Source: Paenibacillus contaminans (GTDB lineage: Bacteria > Bacillota > Bacilli > Paenibacillales > NBRC-103111). Taken from it: a stretch of DNA of 64,000 bases. Positions 42,647 to 51,530 of the stretch are shown in pieces. How positions within the stretch are numbered: the stretch's first letter is position 1; each line of letters opens with the position of its first letter. A program made the position numbers and the translations under genes. The notes below the pieces were generated by a model that was given only the letters and a program-made list of their open reading frames with translations, ran no database searches and was not told where the DNA came from. The stretch spans positions 42,234-106,233 of the forward strand of contig NZ_QMFB01000026.1 in assembly GCF_003285015.1 (NCBI RefSeq). The letters are read 5' to 3'.

Positions 42647-42911
42647 GAGACCGCTCCTCCAAACTTCCCATTGTGAGCTCACAAAAACAGGAAAATAAAT
42701 CCTATTATAGTATGCTGTCTCCAAAAATGTTGTCACTTTATGACGAATCCGATTATCGATCGACAAAAAATCGCGGCATCCTGCCAAAACGATTCTCGTA
42801 AACCGCTCCATTGGCACTGCCCTCAGGCTCTGATACAATGGACAAGGAAAGCTTTGCAAACGTGCACAATTCAAATGATTACGCCGATGGCGAAAGGAGC
42901 TTTTACGAACG

Positions 42912-43871
42912 ATGATCAAACACGAACAATGGCAGGGCAGATCAATCGTCACCCTCGAGAACGACAAGCTGCTCATATCTCTTTGCCCATCGCTTGGTAA
43001 TAATTTGTACAGGATGTGGGACAAGGCCGCGGAACGTGAAATATTACGCGTCCCTGCCGGACCTCAGGCGCTCATTGACAACCCCGGCCATTTCGGAACG
43101 CCGCTTATGATGCCGCCGAACCGGATCCGGAACGGGCGTTTCGAATACGAAGGCCAGGCTTACCAATTCGATATCAACACGCCGAACGGGCATCATATTC
43201 ACGGCTTTTTACGCAATCATGCGTGGGAAGTAACCAATACCGCCGATAACAGCGGCACGCTGTCCGTCACATCCGTGCTGGACACGACCGCACATCAGGA
43301 TATTTTTGCCCAGTACCCGCATGAAATGCGCATTGAAATGACCTACGAGCTGAGCGGAACGACACTCGTACAGCGGCTCCGCGCGACCAACGGCAGCGGC
43401 AAACCGGCGCCCTTCGGCTATGGCGTACATACTTGGTTTGCGCTCGATAACGAGCCGGAGAAATGGACGCTTACGCTACCCGTCGAATCGATCTGGGAGC
43501 TTGACGGCGATTTGATGCCGACAGGCGAGCGCAAGCCTCTGGGGGATTTGTCGGACATTGCCCGGGGAATAAATTTGCGCGGACGGGATCTCGACACCGT
43601 TTTTCAAATCGGGGACAATCCGTGCGAAGCCGTCCTATCCAAAGAAGGCTGCGAAATTCGTTACCGCGGTGAAGGTCCCTTCAAGCAGTGGGTCATATTT
43701 ACCAAAGGCATCGCGGACGAAATCATCTGCCTGGAGCCCTACACATGGGTGACGAACGCGCCGAACCTTCCGCTCGATCCCGAAATCACCGGACTGCGCG
43801 CCATCGCGCCGGGCGAGACGCTTGCGCTGGATATCGTAATGGAGATTTCGCACGGGGGTAAGTCCCAGTAA
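42912..43871 (+). CDS. Aldose 1-epimerase family protein (GalM-like)
   Basis: The 319-residue cytoplasmic beta-sandwich enzyme should interconvert alpha and beta anomers of a hexose. The expected catalytic residues are visible: His in NGHHIHGFLRNHAW (about residue 97), His in GYGVHTWFAL (about 176), and the C-terminal Glu in CLEPYTWVTNAPN. The ATG at 42912 follows CGAAAGGAGCTTTT. It is monocistronic, ends at a bidirectional terminator, and its exact sugar is unknown. Confidence 0.9.
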   Translation: MIKHEQWQGRSIVTLENDKLLISLCPSLGNNLYRMWDKAAEREILRVPAGPQALIDNPGHFGTPLMMPPNRIRNGRFEYEGQAYQFDINTPNGHHIHGFLRNHAWEVTNTADNSGTLSVTSVLDTTAHQDIFAQYPHEMRIEMTYELSGTTLVQRLRATNGSGKPAPFGYGVHTWFALDNEPEKWTLTLPVESIWELDGDLMPTGERKPLGDLSDIARGINLRGRDLDTVFQIGDNPCEAVLSKEGCEIRYRGEGPFKQWVIFTKGIADEIICLEPYTWVTNAPNLPLDPEITGLRAIAPGETLALDIVMEISHGGKSQ

Positions 43872-43918
43872 ACGATCGACGCTTGCTTAGATGCATACAG
43901 GCAAAAAAAACGCAGAGA

Positions 43919-43957
43919 AAGACGCCAACACCTGCAATAGGTATTGGCGTCTTTTGC
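43919..43957. terminator. Bidirectional terminator between galM-like gene and ECF sigma gene
   Basis: AAAGACGCCAACACC pairs with GGTATTGGCGTCTTT (one mismatch), with A and T runs outside. Confidence 0.9.
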
Positions 43958-44029
43958 TTATAAACCGTTCTTCGCTTGTTCTGTGAAAATAAAGGATTAG
44001 ACTGGATGTATTATTTTCAAACGAAACAA

Positions 44030-45262
44030 CTAACATTCGCCGGATTGCTTCTCCAGAAATGCTCGAATGGATGGATCCATGCACAATCCGATGGCCCGGC
44101 TGTATGCGGCACGGGCATTCTCGAACCTCTTCATCCTCTTGAATAAATGGGCGCTCAGCGCCCAATAAGGCTGATAGCTCTTAACCGATTCTGCCGGTAT
44201 TTCATCCAAAAGCGCCATCCCGGTTTCGGCGCCGCGCGCTTCGGCAATGGCTGCCGCGCGGCCTACGATGGCGCCGATCGTTGGAGCGATGCCTACCAGC
44301 CCCTCGTATAGCAACGCGATCCCTTCCCATTCCGTACGGCCAGTCCAGGCACGCTGCGCATGCACGGATTGAATCGCCGCTTCAAGCTGGAACCGACCGA
44401 TGCGGTTCCCTTGAGCGGCAGTGCGAAGGCAATGCTCCGCTTCCTCGATCATCCCGATCGACCAACGCGAATGATCCTGCTCGGATATGGGCACATAACC
44501 GCCTGCCTCATCGCGCCGCGCCTGGCGGCGCGCTTCGCAATGCAACATAAGAGCCAGCAAGCCTAGCGCTTCCGGTTCCCCCGGCATGAATCGCACGATC
44601 AGCCTTCCCAGGAAAATCGCTTCTTCGGCCAGCCCCTTCCGGCGCGGATCGACGCCGGTAATATCGTCCCAACCGCTTCCATAGGCTGCATAGACGGCTT
44701 CAAGCACGGCATTGAGGCGCTCCGACCATTCGTCCTTACCGGGCAAGTCGAATGTAATGTCGTCGCTCTTTATTTTCGCTTTCGCGCGGGTAAGACGCTG
44801 CCCCATCGTTGCAGGCTTAACAACGAAGGCAGAAGCAATGCGGGCTGCGTCAAGGCCAAGCACGGACTGAAGCATGAGCGGTGTACGCACGGCTGGATCA
44901 ATTTCGGGATGGGCGCAAATAAACAGCATCTTGAGCCGTTCATCCGGAAAAGACGCTTCGAGTCCGGCCCATTGCTGCATATTTTTCGCCATTGCGATCA
45001 AAGTCTGCTCCGCACCGGCATGTACGCGGGCATGCCGGGTACCGTCGATCAGTCGGCGCTGAGCAGCAGTGAGCAGCCAGGTCTCGGGATTATCCGGCAC
45101 TCCGGTCGCAGGCCATGATTCCAGCGCAGCCAGGAAAGCGTCGGCAAGCGCATCCTCCGCTGCAGCCGGGTCACGCCAGCGCACAGCCAGAAACGCAACC
45201 AGACGGCCATAGGAATCACGGGCCGTCTGTTCAATCATTTGGTGAGCATGCATGGCGCTCAT
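44030..45262 (-). CDS. ECF42-like RNA polymerase sigma factor with long C-terminal domain
   Basis: The first ~170 residues hold sigma region 2 (YGRLVAFLAVRWRDPAAAEDALADAFLAAL) and region 4-like sequence (LLMLQSVLGLDAARIASAFVVKPATMGQRLTRAKAKI). The remaining ~240 residues form a tetratricopeptide-like helical extension (AEHCLRTAAQGNRIG, ARAAYSRAIGLC). That size and extension, together with the adjacent YCII/DGPF gene, mark the ECF42 group, which lacks a classical anti-sigma factor and is instead modulated by its own C-terminal domain. Its ATG overlaps the stop of the YCII gene by ATGA. Confidence 0.9.
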   Translation of the reverse strand: MSAMHAHQMIEQTARDSYGRLVAFLAVRWRDPAAAEDALADAFLAALESWPATGVPDNPETWLLTAAQRRLIDGTRHARVHAGAEQTLIAMAKNMQQWAGLEASFPDERLKMLFICAHPEIDPAVRTPLMLQSVLGLDAARIASAFVVKPATMGQRLTRAKAKIKSDDITFDLPGKDEWSERLNAVLEAVYAAYGSGWDDITGVDPRRKGLAEEAIFLGRLIVRFMPGEPEALGLLALMLHCEARRQARRDEAGGYVPISEQDHSRWSIGMIEEAEHCLRTAAQGNRIGRFQLEAAIQSVHAQRAWTGRTEWEGIALLYEGLVGIAPTIGAIVGRAAAIAEARGAETGMALLDEIPAESVKSYQPYWALSAHLFKRMKRFENARAAYSRAIGLCMDPSIRAFLEKQSGEC

Positions 45263-45609
45263 TTCGAGATTGGATACAAGGTAGGACGGACCTCAACCGA
45301 GCTGCCGGGACAACGTGCCGCCCATTCCAATGCGGTGTCTAAATCTGGCACGTCGATGATGGCCAAACCACCAATATGCTCCTTGGTTTCGGTGATCGGG
45401 CCATCCTGAACCAGCAGTTCGCCGCCCTTCCGGCTGAGCGTGGTCCCCGTCTCTGGGGACTGAAGACCTGCGGTGCTTATCACAATGCCCGAATCAATCA
45501 TCGCTGTGACATAATGTGTCCAGCTTGCGACATATGCCTCCTTGTGAATCGGATCGATTCGTTTGGCGAAATCCTCCGTCGATTCATACATTAGCAGTGT
45601 GTAATTCAT
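45259..45609 (-). CDS. YCII-related DGPF-type protein paired with ECF42 sigma factor
   Basis: ATG 45609 (MNYTLLMYESTEDF, 116 residues) was preferred over an in-frame ATG 21 bp upstream because GAGAGGAGCAATAACC precedes it. The protein has a ferredoxin-like fold pattern and the motif DGPITETKE, matching the DGPF motif (DGPFAETKE) that names the group, with Ile-Thr in place of Phe-Ala. DGPF genes are the conserved partners and targets of ECF42 sigma factors. Its biochemical role is unknown. Confidence 0.9.
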   Translation of the reverse strand: MNYTLLMYESTEDFAKRIDPIHKEAYVASWTHYVTAMIDSGIVISTAGLQSPETGTTLSRKGGELLVQDGPITETKEHIGGLAIIDVPDLDTALEWAARCPGSSVEVRPTLYPISK

Positions 45610-45664
45610 GGTTATTGCTCCTCTCAACATTCATACTGGGGTTGTTTCATGTCTTCGCTATAAA

Positions 45665-45691
45665 GACGATTCAGATCGATGAATTTCTACA
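45665..45691 (-). promoter_or_regulatory. Candidate ECF42-dependent autoregulatory promoter
   Basis: On the minus strand TGTAGA (45691-45686) and CGTC (45668-45665) are 17 bp apart, about 55 bp before the YCII start. This resembles the TGTCGA/CGTC type described for ECF42 targets, with one mismatch in the -35. Confidence 0.45.
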
Positions 45692-45803
45692 TCATACGAA
45701 AATATTTTTTAAACGTCTGATAACGCATCTTAAAACACATAATCAGTCGACCCTCTATCGTTATTTAGCTTAATACGTATAGATAATTTATTCCTTTATT
45801 TTC

Positions 45804-46313
45804 TCAGTCTACAACTTTATTTTCTGCAGCTATCGCTTCCAAACGTCCGACCAATCCGCTCACGACGGCGACCGTATCCGCTAAATACGGCCGATAATCC
45901 AATGCCGCGACAAAGCCAAGAAACGTCCGCCCCGCCTCCAGCACAAGCGCGCGATACTCCTTCGCATTCACGGTAAACCGGTCAAGCGTTTTAAAGCCGC
46001 CATCCTGACGTTCCTCCGCCTCCACGATGTCCAAACGATCGCCGTCAAGGTGAGTAACCGCAAAGGAAAAACCTCTGCACTCCGGATCGCCGCAGCCGCA
46101 TACGAAGAAAGGCATCTTCCCCCACTCGTCCGCAGGCGCCCAACGATTCGGCTCCGTATTTTCCAAGCCGCTTAGCAGCAGCGCCGGCAATCCTACATCG
46201 ACACAAACCGGTTCGTCCACCAATACGCTTCCTTCGATCTCGAACCGGACATCGGCGTGGATGATTTGCAAATCTTTATCGAGCGACCAATTGGCAAAAG
46301 ATAATGTAAGCAT
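45804..46313 (-). CDS. Conserved-looking hypothetical protein with CGCGDPECRG motif
   Basis: The 169-residue soluble protein is not recognised. It has a beta-rich N-terminal half with VRFEIEGSVLVDEP, and a Cys cluster FFVCGCGDPECRGF near residue 72 that could bind a metal. A helical, Ala-rich C-terminus closes it. ATG 46313 follows AAAGGGAGAAG. It is monocistronic, between the ECF42 locus and the second SASP gene. Confidence 0.7.
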   Translation of the reverse strand: MLTLSFANWSLDKDLQIIHADVRFEIEGSVLVDEPVCVDVGLPALLLSGLENTEPNRWAPADEWGKMPFFVCGCGDPECRGFSFAVTHLDGDRLDIVEAEERQDGGFKTLDRFTVNAKEYRALVLEAGRTFLGFVAALDYRPYLADTVAVVSGLVGRLEAIAAENKVVD

Positions 46314-46483
46314 CTTACTTCTCCCTTTGACGCCTGTGCATCTGACTGCCGCAAGCTTTATGGCGTAATCGTATCATTTTGCCGCTGCAGCTGGCAATCA
46401 GGCGTGAAACGCATTCTTACTGAACGCCATCGGGAGGACAAAATACGCAAAATTTTTAAGGTTAAAATTTCCAATTATTCTTT

Positions 46484-46513
46484 GGAGTAAGTTTTCTATT
46501 TTGGTTCATAATA
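46484..46513 (+). promoter_or_regulatory. Sigma-G-like promoter of the second SASP gene
   Basis: GGAGTA (46484-46489), 17 bp, then CATAATA (46507-46513). The -10 and the spacing equal those of the first SASP promoter; the -35 is less typical. Confidence 0.6.
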
Positions 46514-46534
46514 CCTGTACAGGAGGTGATAATG

Positions 46535-46762
46535 ATGGCTCAAGGACAAAACCGCTCCAGCAACTCTCTTGTCGTCCCTCAAGCAAACGCAGCTCTTGAT
46601 CAGCTGAAATATGAGGTGGCACAAGAACTGGGCATTCAAATCCCACAGGACGGATACTATGGTTTCATGGCTACGCGCGATACAGGTGCGATCGGTGGAC
46701 ATATCACTCGCCGCCTCGTACAAATTGCCGAGCAACAGCTGGCAGGACAATTTTCTCGCTAA
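46535..46762 (+). CDS. Alpha/beta-type small acid-soluble spore protein, second copy
   Basis: ATG 46535 (MAQGQNRSSNSLVVPQ, 75 residues) was taken from several clustered starts, because AGGAGG ends eight bases before it. It has the same protease site (KYEVAQELGI) and DNA-binding segment (GGHITRRLVQIAEQ) as the SASP at 38412-38633, differing mainly at the ends. It coats and protects spore DNA. A good terminator follows. Confidence 0.97.
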   Translation: MAQGQNRSSNSLVVPQANAALDQLKYEVAQELGIQIPQDGYYGFMATRDTGAIGGHITRRLVQIAEQQLAGQFSR

Positions 46763-46785
46763 GCAACACATAACGCTTCGAATGG

Positions 46786-46811
46786 AAAAGGTGACAGCCG
46801 TCACCTTTTTT
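46786..46811 (+). terminator. Terminator of the second SASP gene
   Basis: AAAAGGTGAC-agcc-GTCACCTTTT with a further T run. Confidence 0.92.
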
Positions 46812-46854
46812 CATTTTAGCCGGAGAATAGACGCCGGCGTTTGGCGTAGGCCTA

Positions 46855-46881
46855 GAAAAAAACGCCCGGAACCCGGACGTT
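46855..46881 (-). terminator. Terminator of motAB
   Basis: On the minus strand AACGTCCGG pairs with CCGGGCGTT and is followed by seven T residues, about 50 bp after the motB stop. Confidence 0.88.
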
Positions 46882-46928
46882 TGCAAATCAATACGACTGT
46901 CGCACCTGCCATAGCCAATCCGAAATTG

Positions 46929-47696
46929 TTAAGGTAAGGTTTTACGCAGGACGGACAACTCTACCCTACGGTTTTTCTCCCTTCCTTCTTTCGTATCGTT
47001 AGGCGCTACGGGGCGGAACTCTCCTTGGCCGATGGCACTGAATCTGCCCGGCTCGAGCTGCTTGTTCTGCTGGAGCACCTTCATGAAATTGATCGCCCGC
47101 TTGGCGCTCAAATCCCAGTTCGATTCGAACTCCCGGTTGCTGATCGGAATGTTGTCGGTGTGGCCGGTCACAAGAATTTGATAGCCTGGATACTGAACCA
47201 GGATATCGGCGAGCGTCATCCCCAGTTTTTGCGCCTCCGGCCTTACCGCAGCGCTCCCTGAACCAAACAACGCGGTATCGCTGATCGTGATCGTCAGCTG
47301 CTTATCATCGAGCCCTACGGCCAGTTGCTGATCCATCCCTTTGTCGGCTATATATTTCTCTATGCTTTCCTTCATCGCTTCCAGCTCTTTCGTTTCCTCT
47401 TCGAAGCGGCCGTCTCCTTCCGCCTTGCCCGATTGCTCAAGGTCCCGGCTATTGGTCGTCTGCTGCTGAATCGGCTTCGGGAACTGCGAAATGCCCGGCT
47501 GATTCATCACGCCCACATTTCCGTTAAAGGCCGCATTAACGGCTTGCATCAGCTCGCTAAATTTCTTGCTGTCCACTTGGCTGGCTGCGAACAAGACGAT
47601 AAAGAGGGCGAGAAGGAGCGTCAGCAAATCGGCGTACGGGATCAGCCACGTTTCGTCCATATGCTCCTCGTGATGCTCTTTCTTTCGCTTACTCAC
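46929..47696 (-). CDS. motB: Flagellar stator protein MotB
   Basis: The 255-residue protein has the single membrane helix PYADLLTLLLALFIVLFAASQ with the proton-accepting Asp23. A plug/linker region follows, then a C-terminal OmpA-like peptidoglycan-binding domain (VTGHTDNIPISN...NWDLSAKRA, near residues 185-215). With MotA it forms the proton- or sodium-driven stator. Its start overlaps the motA stop by eight bases, as usual. The N-terminal KRKKEHHEEH segment is rich in charge and His. Confidence 0.96.
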   Translation of the reverse strand: MSKRKKEHHEEHMDETWLIPYADLLTLLLALFIVLFAASQVDSKKFSELMQAVNAAFNGNVGVMNQPGISQFPKPIQQQTTNSRDLEQSGKAEGDGRFEEETKELEAMKESIEKYIADKGMDQQLAVGLDDKQLTITISDTALFGSGSAAVRPEAQKLGMTLADILVQYPGYQILVTGHTDNIPISNREFESNWDLSAKRAINFMKVLQQNKQLEPGRFSAIGQGEFRPVAPNDTKEGREKNRRVELSVLRKTLP

Positions 47697-48486
47697 CGGC
47701 TTTCTCCTCCCCGTCCTGTTTCTCTTCGGAGAATCGCTGCGACAACGGGATGAAGATCGACAGCTTCTGTTCGATCGCGATGCTCGAAACGCCGGACTGA
47801 ATCGAGAGGATCCCCTCGGCGATCATTAAGCGAATTTCCGTTTCCTTCTTCGACATTTGCTTCAGCTTGTTAGCCATTGGATGCCAGAGAACGTATCCGG
47901 AAAAAATCCCCAGCAGCGTCGCAATAAAAGCGGCAGCTATAGAATGGCCGAGCTTTTCTATCTCATTCAGATTGCCGAGAGCCGCTACCAATCCGACGAC
48001 GGCCCCGAGAACGCCAAGCGTCGGGGCATATGTCCCGGCCTGCGAGAACAAAGACGCTCCCGAACGGTGACGCTCCTCCATCGCCCCGATGTCTTCAAGC
48101 AGCACTTCCTTTACGAAATCGGGATCGTTGCCGTCGATGATCATTCTCATGCCGTATTTCAGAAAAGGATCGTCAATCGTTTCTATTTTGCTTTCCAACG
48201 CAAGCAGCCCTTCGCGGCGGGATATGTTCGTCCATTCGATAAACATTTGAACAAGCTCTTTTTTGTCCTGCAGTTTTTGGCCTACGAAAATTTTTTTCAG
48301 CAAAAACGGAAATTTTTTAATTTCTGGCATTTGAAAGCCGATAAATAAAGTAGCGGCCGTTCCGACGAAAATGATGAGGAACGCGGCGGGATTGGCAAGC
48401 GCGCTAAGACTGGCGCCCTTCAATACCATTCCGACTCCAACTGCAATAACCGCAAGAATAATTCCGATAATACTCGACTTCTCCAT
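47689..48486 (-). CDS. motA: Flagellar stator protein MotA
   Basis: This 265-residue protein has four membrane helices and a large cytoplasmic loop (about 70-150) with the conserved charged residues that contact FliG (LLALESKIETIDDPFLKYGMRM). The later helices carry the TLGVLGAVVGLVAALGN motif. It is the first gene of the motAB operon. A weak sigma-D-like sequence lies upstream but was not convincing. Confidence 0.96.
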   Translation of the reverse strand: MEKSSIIGIILAVIAVGVGMVLKGASLSALANPAAFLIIFVGTAATLFIGFQMPEIKKFPFLLKKIFVGQKLQDKKELVQMFIEWTNISRREGLLALESKIETIDDPFLKYGMRMIIDGNDPDFVKEVLLEDIGAMEERHRSGASLFSQAGTYAPTLGVLGAVVGLVAALGNLNEIEKLGHSIAAAFIATLLGIFSGYVLWHPMANKLKQMSKKETEIRLMIAEGILSIQSGVSSIAIEQKLSIFIPLSQRFSEEKQDGEEKAGE

Positions 48487-48774
48487 CTAGCTGCCAGCCC
48501 CCCAGGTTATGTAAGTGAACATTCATGCTACCGCGCCTTCAAAGATTACCGATTGCGCTCTCCTTATTTTAGTTCTTCTGACTCGGTTCTTCAACATATT
48601 CTTATTACAAGTTCATGCGAACCCATTAATATTAGAGTATTAGCCCGTAAACCGAAGAAAATCGACGATTTACCCAAAACAATAATGAGGGTCCAACACA
48701 TTTTCATTTGCCCCCGTTTACCGATGAACTTTCAGGCCTAAGCAACGTGAAACCTATAAATGCTGATAAAAATA

Positions 48775-48800
48775 ATAAAAAACGCCTCTCGCGAGGCGTC
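48775..48800 (-). terminator. Terminator after the 133-residue hypothetical gene
   Basis: On the minus strand ACGCCTC-gcga-GAGGCGT is followed by six T residues. The rest of 48487-48774 is motAB upstream sequence in which I see no gene. Confidence 0.9.
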
Positions 48801-48823
48801 TTCAAGGAATAATAAAATGAGTG

Positions 48824-49225
48824 CTAATGCAGTTCTTTCTCTTTGATTCCCTTACGCGAATCTTTGGAAACAAACAGCGTAGCCATGTTGTAATTCGATT
48901 CGAACTGTACGCTTGCGTGCAGCGTGTTGTTCTTCAGCGCGAATTCGAAAACAATCTCCCCATGCGTCCAATGATGCTTGTGGCGAAGCGACTCGGCGGC
49001 CATTTTGCGGAACGATTGAAGATGCGTCTCCGACAGCCCTTCCTCGCAAACCTGCAGCACTCCGCCCTTGCTCTCGAGAGGAAAATGGCGGATGCCGAAT
49101 TTCCCGACGATATTATTGCGGATTTGCACGAACACGATCCCCGAAGTCATTCTGCATAATTCTTCCCTAACTTCACGAAAAACGACTTCGATTTGCTTGC
49201 TCAATGGCAGTTGTTCCAAATACAT
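48824..49225 (-). CDS. Hypothetical 133-residue cytoplasmic protein
   Basis: I do not recognise this family. The protein is soluble and alpha/beta, with a helical start (SKQIEVVFREVREELCRMTSG) and a strand-rich middle (IVFVQIRNNIVGKFGIRHFPL). A basic, His-containing helix (AAESLRHKHHWTHGEI) follows, and then two closing strands. ATG 49225 follows CCGGAAGGAGGGAATT. It has its own terminator and lies between motility genes, which may be chance. Confidence 0.7.
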   Translation of the reverse strand: MYLEQLPLSKQIEVVFREVREELCRMTSGIVFVQIRNNIVGKFGIRHFPLESKGGVLQVCEEGLSETHLQSFRKMAAESLRHKHHWTHGEIVFEFALKNNTLHASVQFESNYNMATLFVSKDSRKGIKEKELH

Positions 49226-49390
49226 AAATTCCCTCCTTCCGGCCAGGTAAGTAGTTAATTCGACGCAGAAGTGTAAAATATATGTAAGTTATACAGGTCT
49301 TATGTCACATTATACGAGTGCATCTTACCTATTTCAACATTAATTTGCATATATTTGAAATTTTCCGAAAATGAAATCGAGAACAAACGC

Positions 49391-49433
49391 AAAAAAGGGA
49401 CGGCGATGGATCGCTTTCGTCCCGGTTCTTTAG
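49391..49433 (-). terminator. Terminator of the 74-residue gene
   Basis: GGGACGG-CGAT (from 49397) pairs with ATCG-...CGTCCC. On the minus strand it is followed by six T residues. Confidence 0.8.
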
Positions 49434-49457
49434 TCTTAGCCGTCAACTGTGCATTAC

Positions 49458-49682
49458 TTATTTCCCGAACGGCAAGTAATCCTCGTTATGCAGCTCGAGC
49501 AGCTTGGAGATCGGAATGCCGGTCTTCTCATGAATATCCAGCATCGTGCTTCTCGGATTCTGCTTCACATAATTGCGCACTTGCAAATAAACCTCGTCCT
49601 GTACGACCTGGCAGTCATTGCTGTACGGCGATTTGGCCTTGATATAGAGCGTTCCGCATTTCTTGCAATTTCCCAGTACCAC
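49458..49682 (-). CDS. Small zinc-ribbon-like protein, possibly YvyF-related
   Basis: The 74-residue frame starts with GTG at 49682. The opening NCKKCGTLYIKAKSPYSNDCQ has a CxxC knuckle and one further Cys. The rest is a helix-turn-helix-like stretch (VYLQVRNYVKQNPRSTMLDIHEKTGIPISKLLELHNED). This resembles the flagellar-locus protein YvyF in layout (N-terminal zinc ribbon plus degenerate HTH), but the second CxxC is incomplete, so the assignment is tentative. The ribosome site is weak. Confidence 0.6.
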   Translation of the reverse strand: MVLGNCKKCGTLYIKAKSPYSNDCQVVQDEVYLQVRNYVKQNPRSTMLDIHEKTGIPISKLLELHNEDYLPFGK

Positions 49683-49867
49683 TCGGACTCACTCTCGCTT
49701 TCCTACGATATATTCCACGACAAAAGCCGCATGTATCCGTGATGGAATGACATTTGCTACAGCATTCGCACCTATTCTTTCCAATGCGGGGGTGCCTATT
49801 TCTATTATAGGAGGGTACGATGGTCCCCACTAGGGTTTCCGGCACTAGTCGAGGGTACTAAATTTCA

Positions 49868-49896
49868 TAGACCAAATGACACAGCGATGGTATAAT
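49868..49896 (+). promoter_or_regulatory. Sigma-A-like promoter of the chemotaxis receptor gene
   Basis: TAGACC (49868-49873), a 17-bp spacer and a perfect TATAAT (49891-49896), 44 bp before the ATG. Confidence 0.65.
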
Positions 49897-49940
49897 CTAG
49901 GATACATATCAAAGTATTGTCGAAGGAGTTGTCGAAACGT

Positions 49941-51185
49941 ATGGGTTGGTTCCGCGAAAAATCTTTCAAGAGGAAGCTCCAAATCGGCTGCTACACGCCG
50001 GTAGCGGTTTTATCGCTGCTGTTCATCGTCTTTACGCAATCTTGGTTGAGCATTCTTCTTGCAGTTGTGTTTTTCGGACTCTGTTTTCCTTTTATAAGCT
50101 GGCTGGAGAGAGCGCTTACAGAACCTATCGACAACATAACCAGAAGCGCGATGAGCATCGCCAAAGGCGACTTTTCACAGAAGGTATACATAAACTCCGA
50201 CGACGCGATGGGGGAATTGGCCGATTCCTTCAACAAAATGATCGACCGCTTAAAGGACATTCTCAAAGAAACGTCGACAACCTCCAAGGTTGTCGCGGAA
50301 GCAAGCCAAGACAGCTTCCTGCAGAACAAAAACCTGATGGAGGTCATCGGTCAAGTGACGACTTCCGCAGGCGAGCTTGCGGCGGGTGCCAACCAAATTT
50401 CCGAAGAAGTCAGCAACATATCCGTCGCGATCAAGGATATCGAAACGCGCGTAACCGACTACGCTCATTCGACCAAAGACATGAACATGCATTCCGAGAA
50501 GATGGTGGGACTCGTCGATAAAGGAAGAAACGCAGTAGAATCTCAAAATGAAGGGATGAAACGTAACGTAGAAGCGACGAACATGGTGTCGTCGGCGATT
50601 GACCTGCTTGCCAAGCAAGCCAATAACATCTCCCGCATTACCGGTACGATTTCGGACATTGCCGAGCAAACCAACCTGCTCTCGCTCAACGCTTCGATCG
50701 AAGCCGCCCGTGCCGGCGAGCACGGCAAAGGTTTTGCAGTCGTAGCCCAGGAGGTGCGCAAACTGGCCGTCGAATCGACGGCGTCGACCAAGGAGGTTTT
50801 CGGCCTTGTGCGCAGCATCCAGCAAAGCATCGACCAGGCGCTGCATAATATTCAAACGAACGAGAGCATCGTCCAAGCGCAGACGACGCTAATTTCCGAG
50901 ACGGAGAAAATTTTCTCGGAAATCGTCGAGAGCATTCAATTCATCACGCAGCAAATTTACGTATTCGCCAAAGAAAGCGATCTGATGCTCGAAAGAGCAC
51001 AGACGATTTCCGCCACCATGGAGAACATTTCGGCGATCACGGAGCAATCGGCCGCCGGTACGCAGGAAGTTTCCGCCTCCATGAACGAGCAAATCGCTGC
51101 CGTACAGAGCATGGTCAAACAATCCGAGAATATGGCCTCCTCCGCTAACCAGCTCCAGAAAGCGATTCAAATATTCAAGCTATAA
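49941..51185 (+). CDS. Methyl-accepting chemotaxis protein with minimal periplasmic part
   Basis: ATG 49941 (MGWFREKSFKRKL, 414 residues); GAAGGAG lies 12 bases upstream, and an in-frame TTG at 49917 is less likely. Two membrane helices (about 20-57) are joined by only a few residues, so there is no real extracellular sensor domain. A HAMP domain follows (PIDNITRSAMSIAKGDF), then a long cytoplasmic coiled coil. The CheA/CheW-binding hairpin tip is visible as EQTNLLSLNASIEAARAGEHGKGFAVVAQEVRKLA. It likely senses a cytoplasmic or membrane-energy signal (inference). Confidence 0.93.
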   Translation: MGWFREKSFKRKLQIGCYTPVAVLSLLFIVFTQSWLSILLAVVFFGLCFPFISWLERALTEPIDNITRSAMSIAKGDFSQKVYINSDDAMGELADSFNKMIDRLKDILKETSTTSKVVAEASQDSFLQNKNLMEVIGQVTTSAGELAAGANQISEEVSNISVAIKDIETRVTDYAHSTKDMNMHSEKMVGLVDKGRNAVESQNEGMKRNVEATNMVSSAIDLLAKQANNISRITGTISDIAEQTNLLSLNASIEAARAGEHGKGFAVVAQEVRKLAVESTASTKEVFGLVRSIQQSIDQALHNIQTNESIVQAQTTLISETEKIFSEIVESIQFITQQIYVFAKESDLMLERAQTISATMENISAITEQSAAGTQEVSASMNEQIAAVQSMVKQSENMASSANQLQKAIQIFKL

Positions 51186-51347
51186 GTGCTTTCGCAAAGT
51201 AGCATAAGAAGCTTGAGCACACGCCATAAGCTTAATAGAAAGGTCGCCTCCGGCGGCCTTTCGCCGTTCATCGCGAACATCGCCCTTGATCGGCGGCCAA
51301 CCGTGTGATTAAATAAGTGCATAGCAAGCAGAAAGGCGGTTAACTCA

Positions 51348-51530
51348 ATGAAACCTTTGCAAATATCGCCCGAAACGGCAGTGAAGCTCGCCAAGGCGCT
51401 GAACGTGCCGATCGAGCACTTGATGCACATGCCGCAGCATATTTTGCTCCAGAAGATGGCGGAGCTCGCCAAACAAACGAATGCAGACGCTCCAGCCGCA
51501 GATAAGAACGATCCGGAGCAATCCTCATGA
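51348..51530 (+). CDS. YycC-like small protein
   Basis: The 60-residue protein matches the YycC-like pattern PLQISPETAVKLAKALNVPIEHLMHMPQHILLQKMAEL, followed by a low-complexity tail. The family is small, cytoplasmic and of unknown function. ATG 51348 follows AGAAAGGCGG. Its stop overlaps the next start by ATGA, so the two are coupled. Confidence 0.8.
   Translation: MKPLQISPETAVKLAKALNVPIEHLMHMPQHILLQKMAELAKQTNADAPAADKNDPEQSS

Noticed and set aside
42664..42760. Strong promoter for the HAD phosphatase gene
   Set aside because: A TATAAT is present on the minus strand, but no -35 hexamer lies at a suitable distance, so it was not listed.
48487..48600. Sigma-D promoter upstream of motA
   Set aside because: TAAA with a 15-bp spacer is present, but the -10 matches the GCCGATAA consensus at only about half its positions.
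48553..48741. A 62-codon plus-strand open frame upstream of motA
   Set aside because: No ribosome site and an unlikely composition; it lies in AT-rich upstream sequence.
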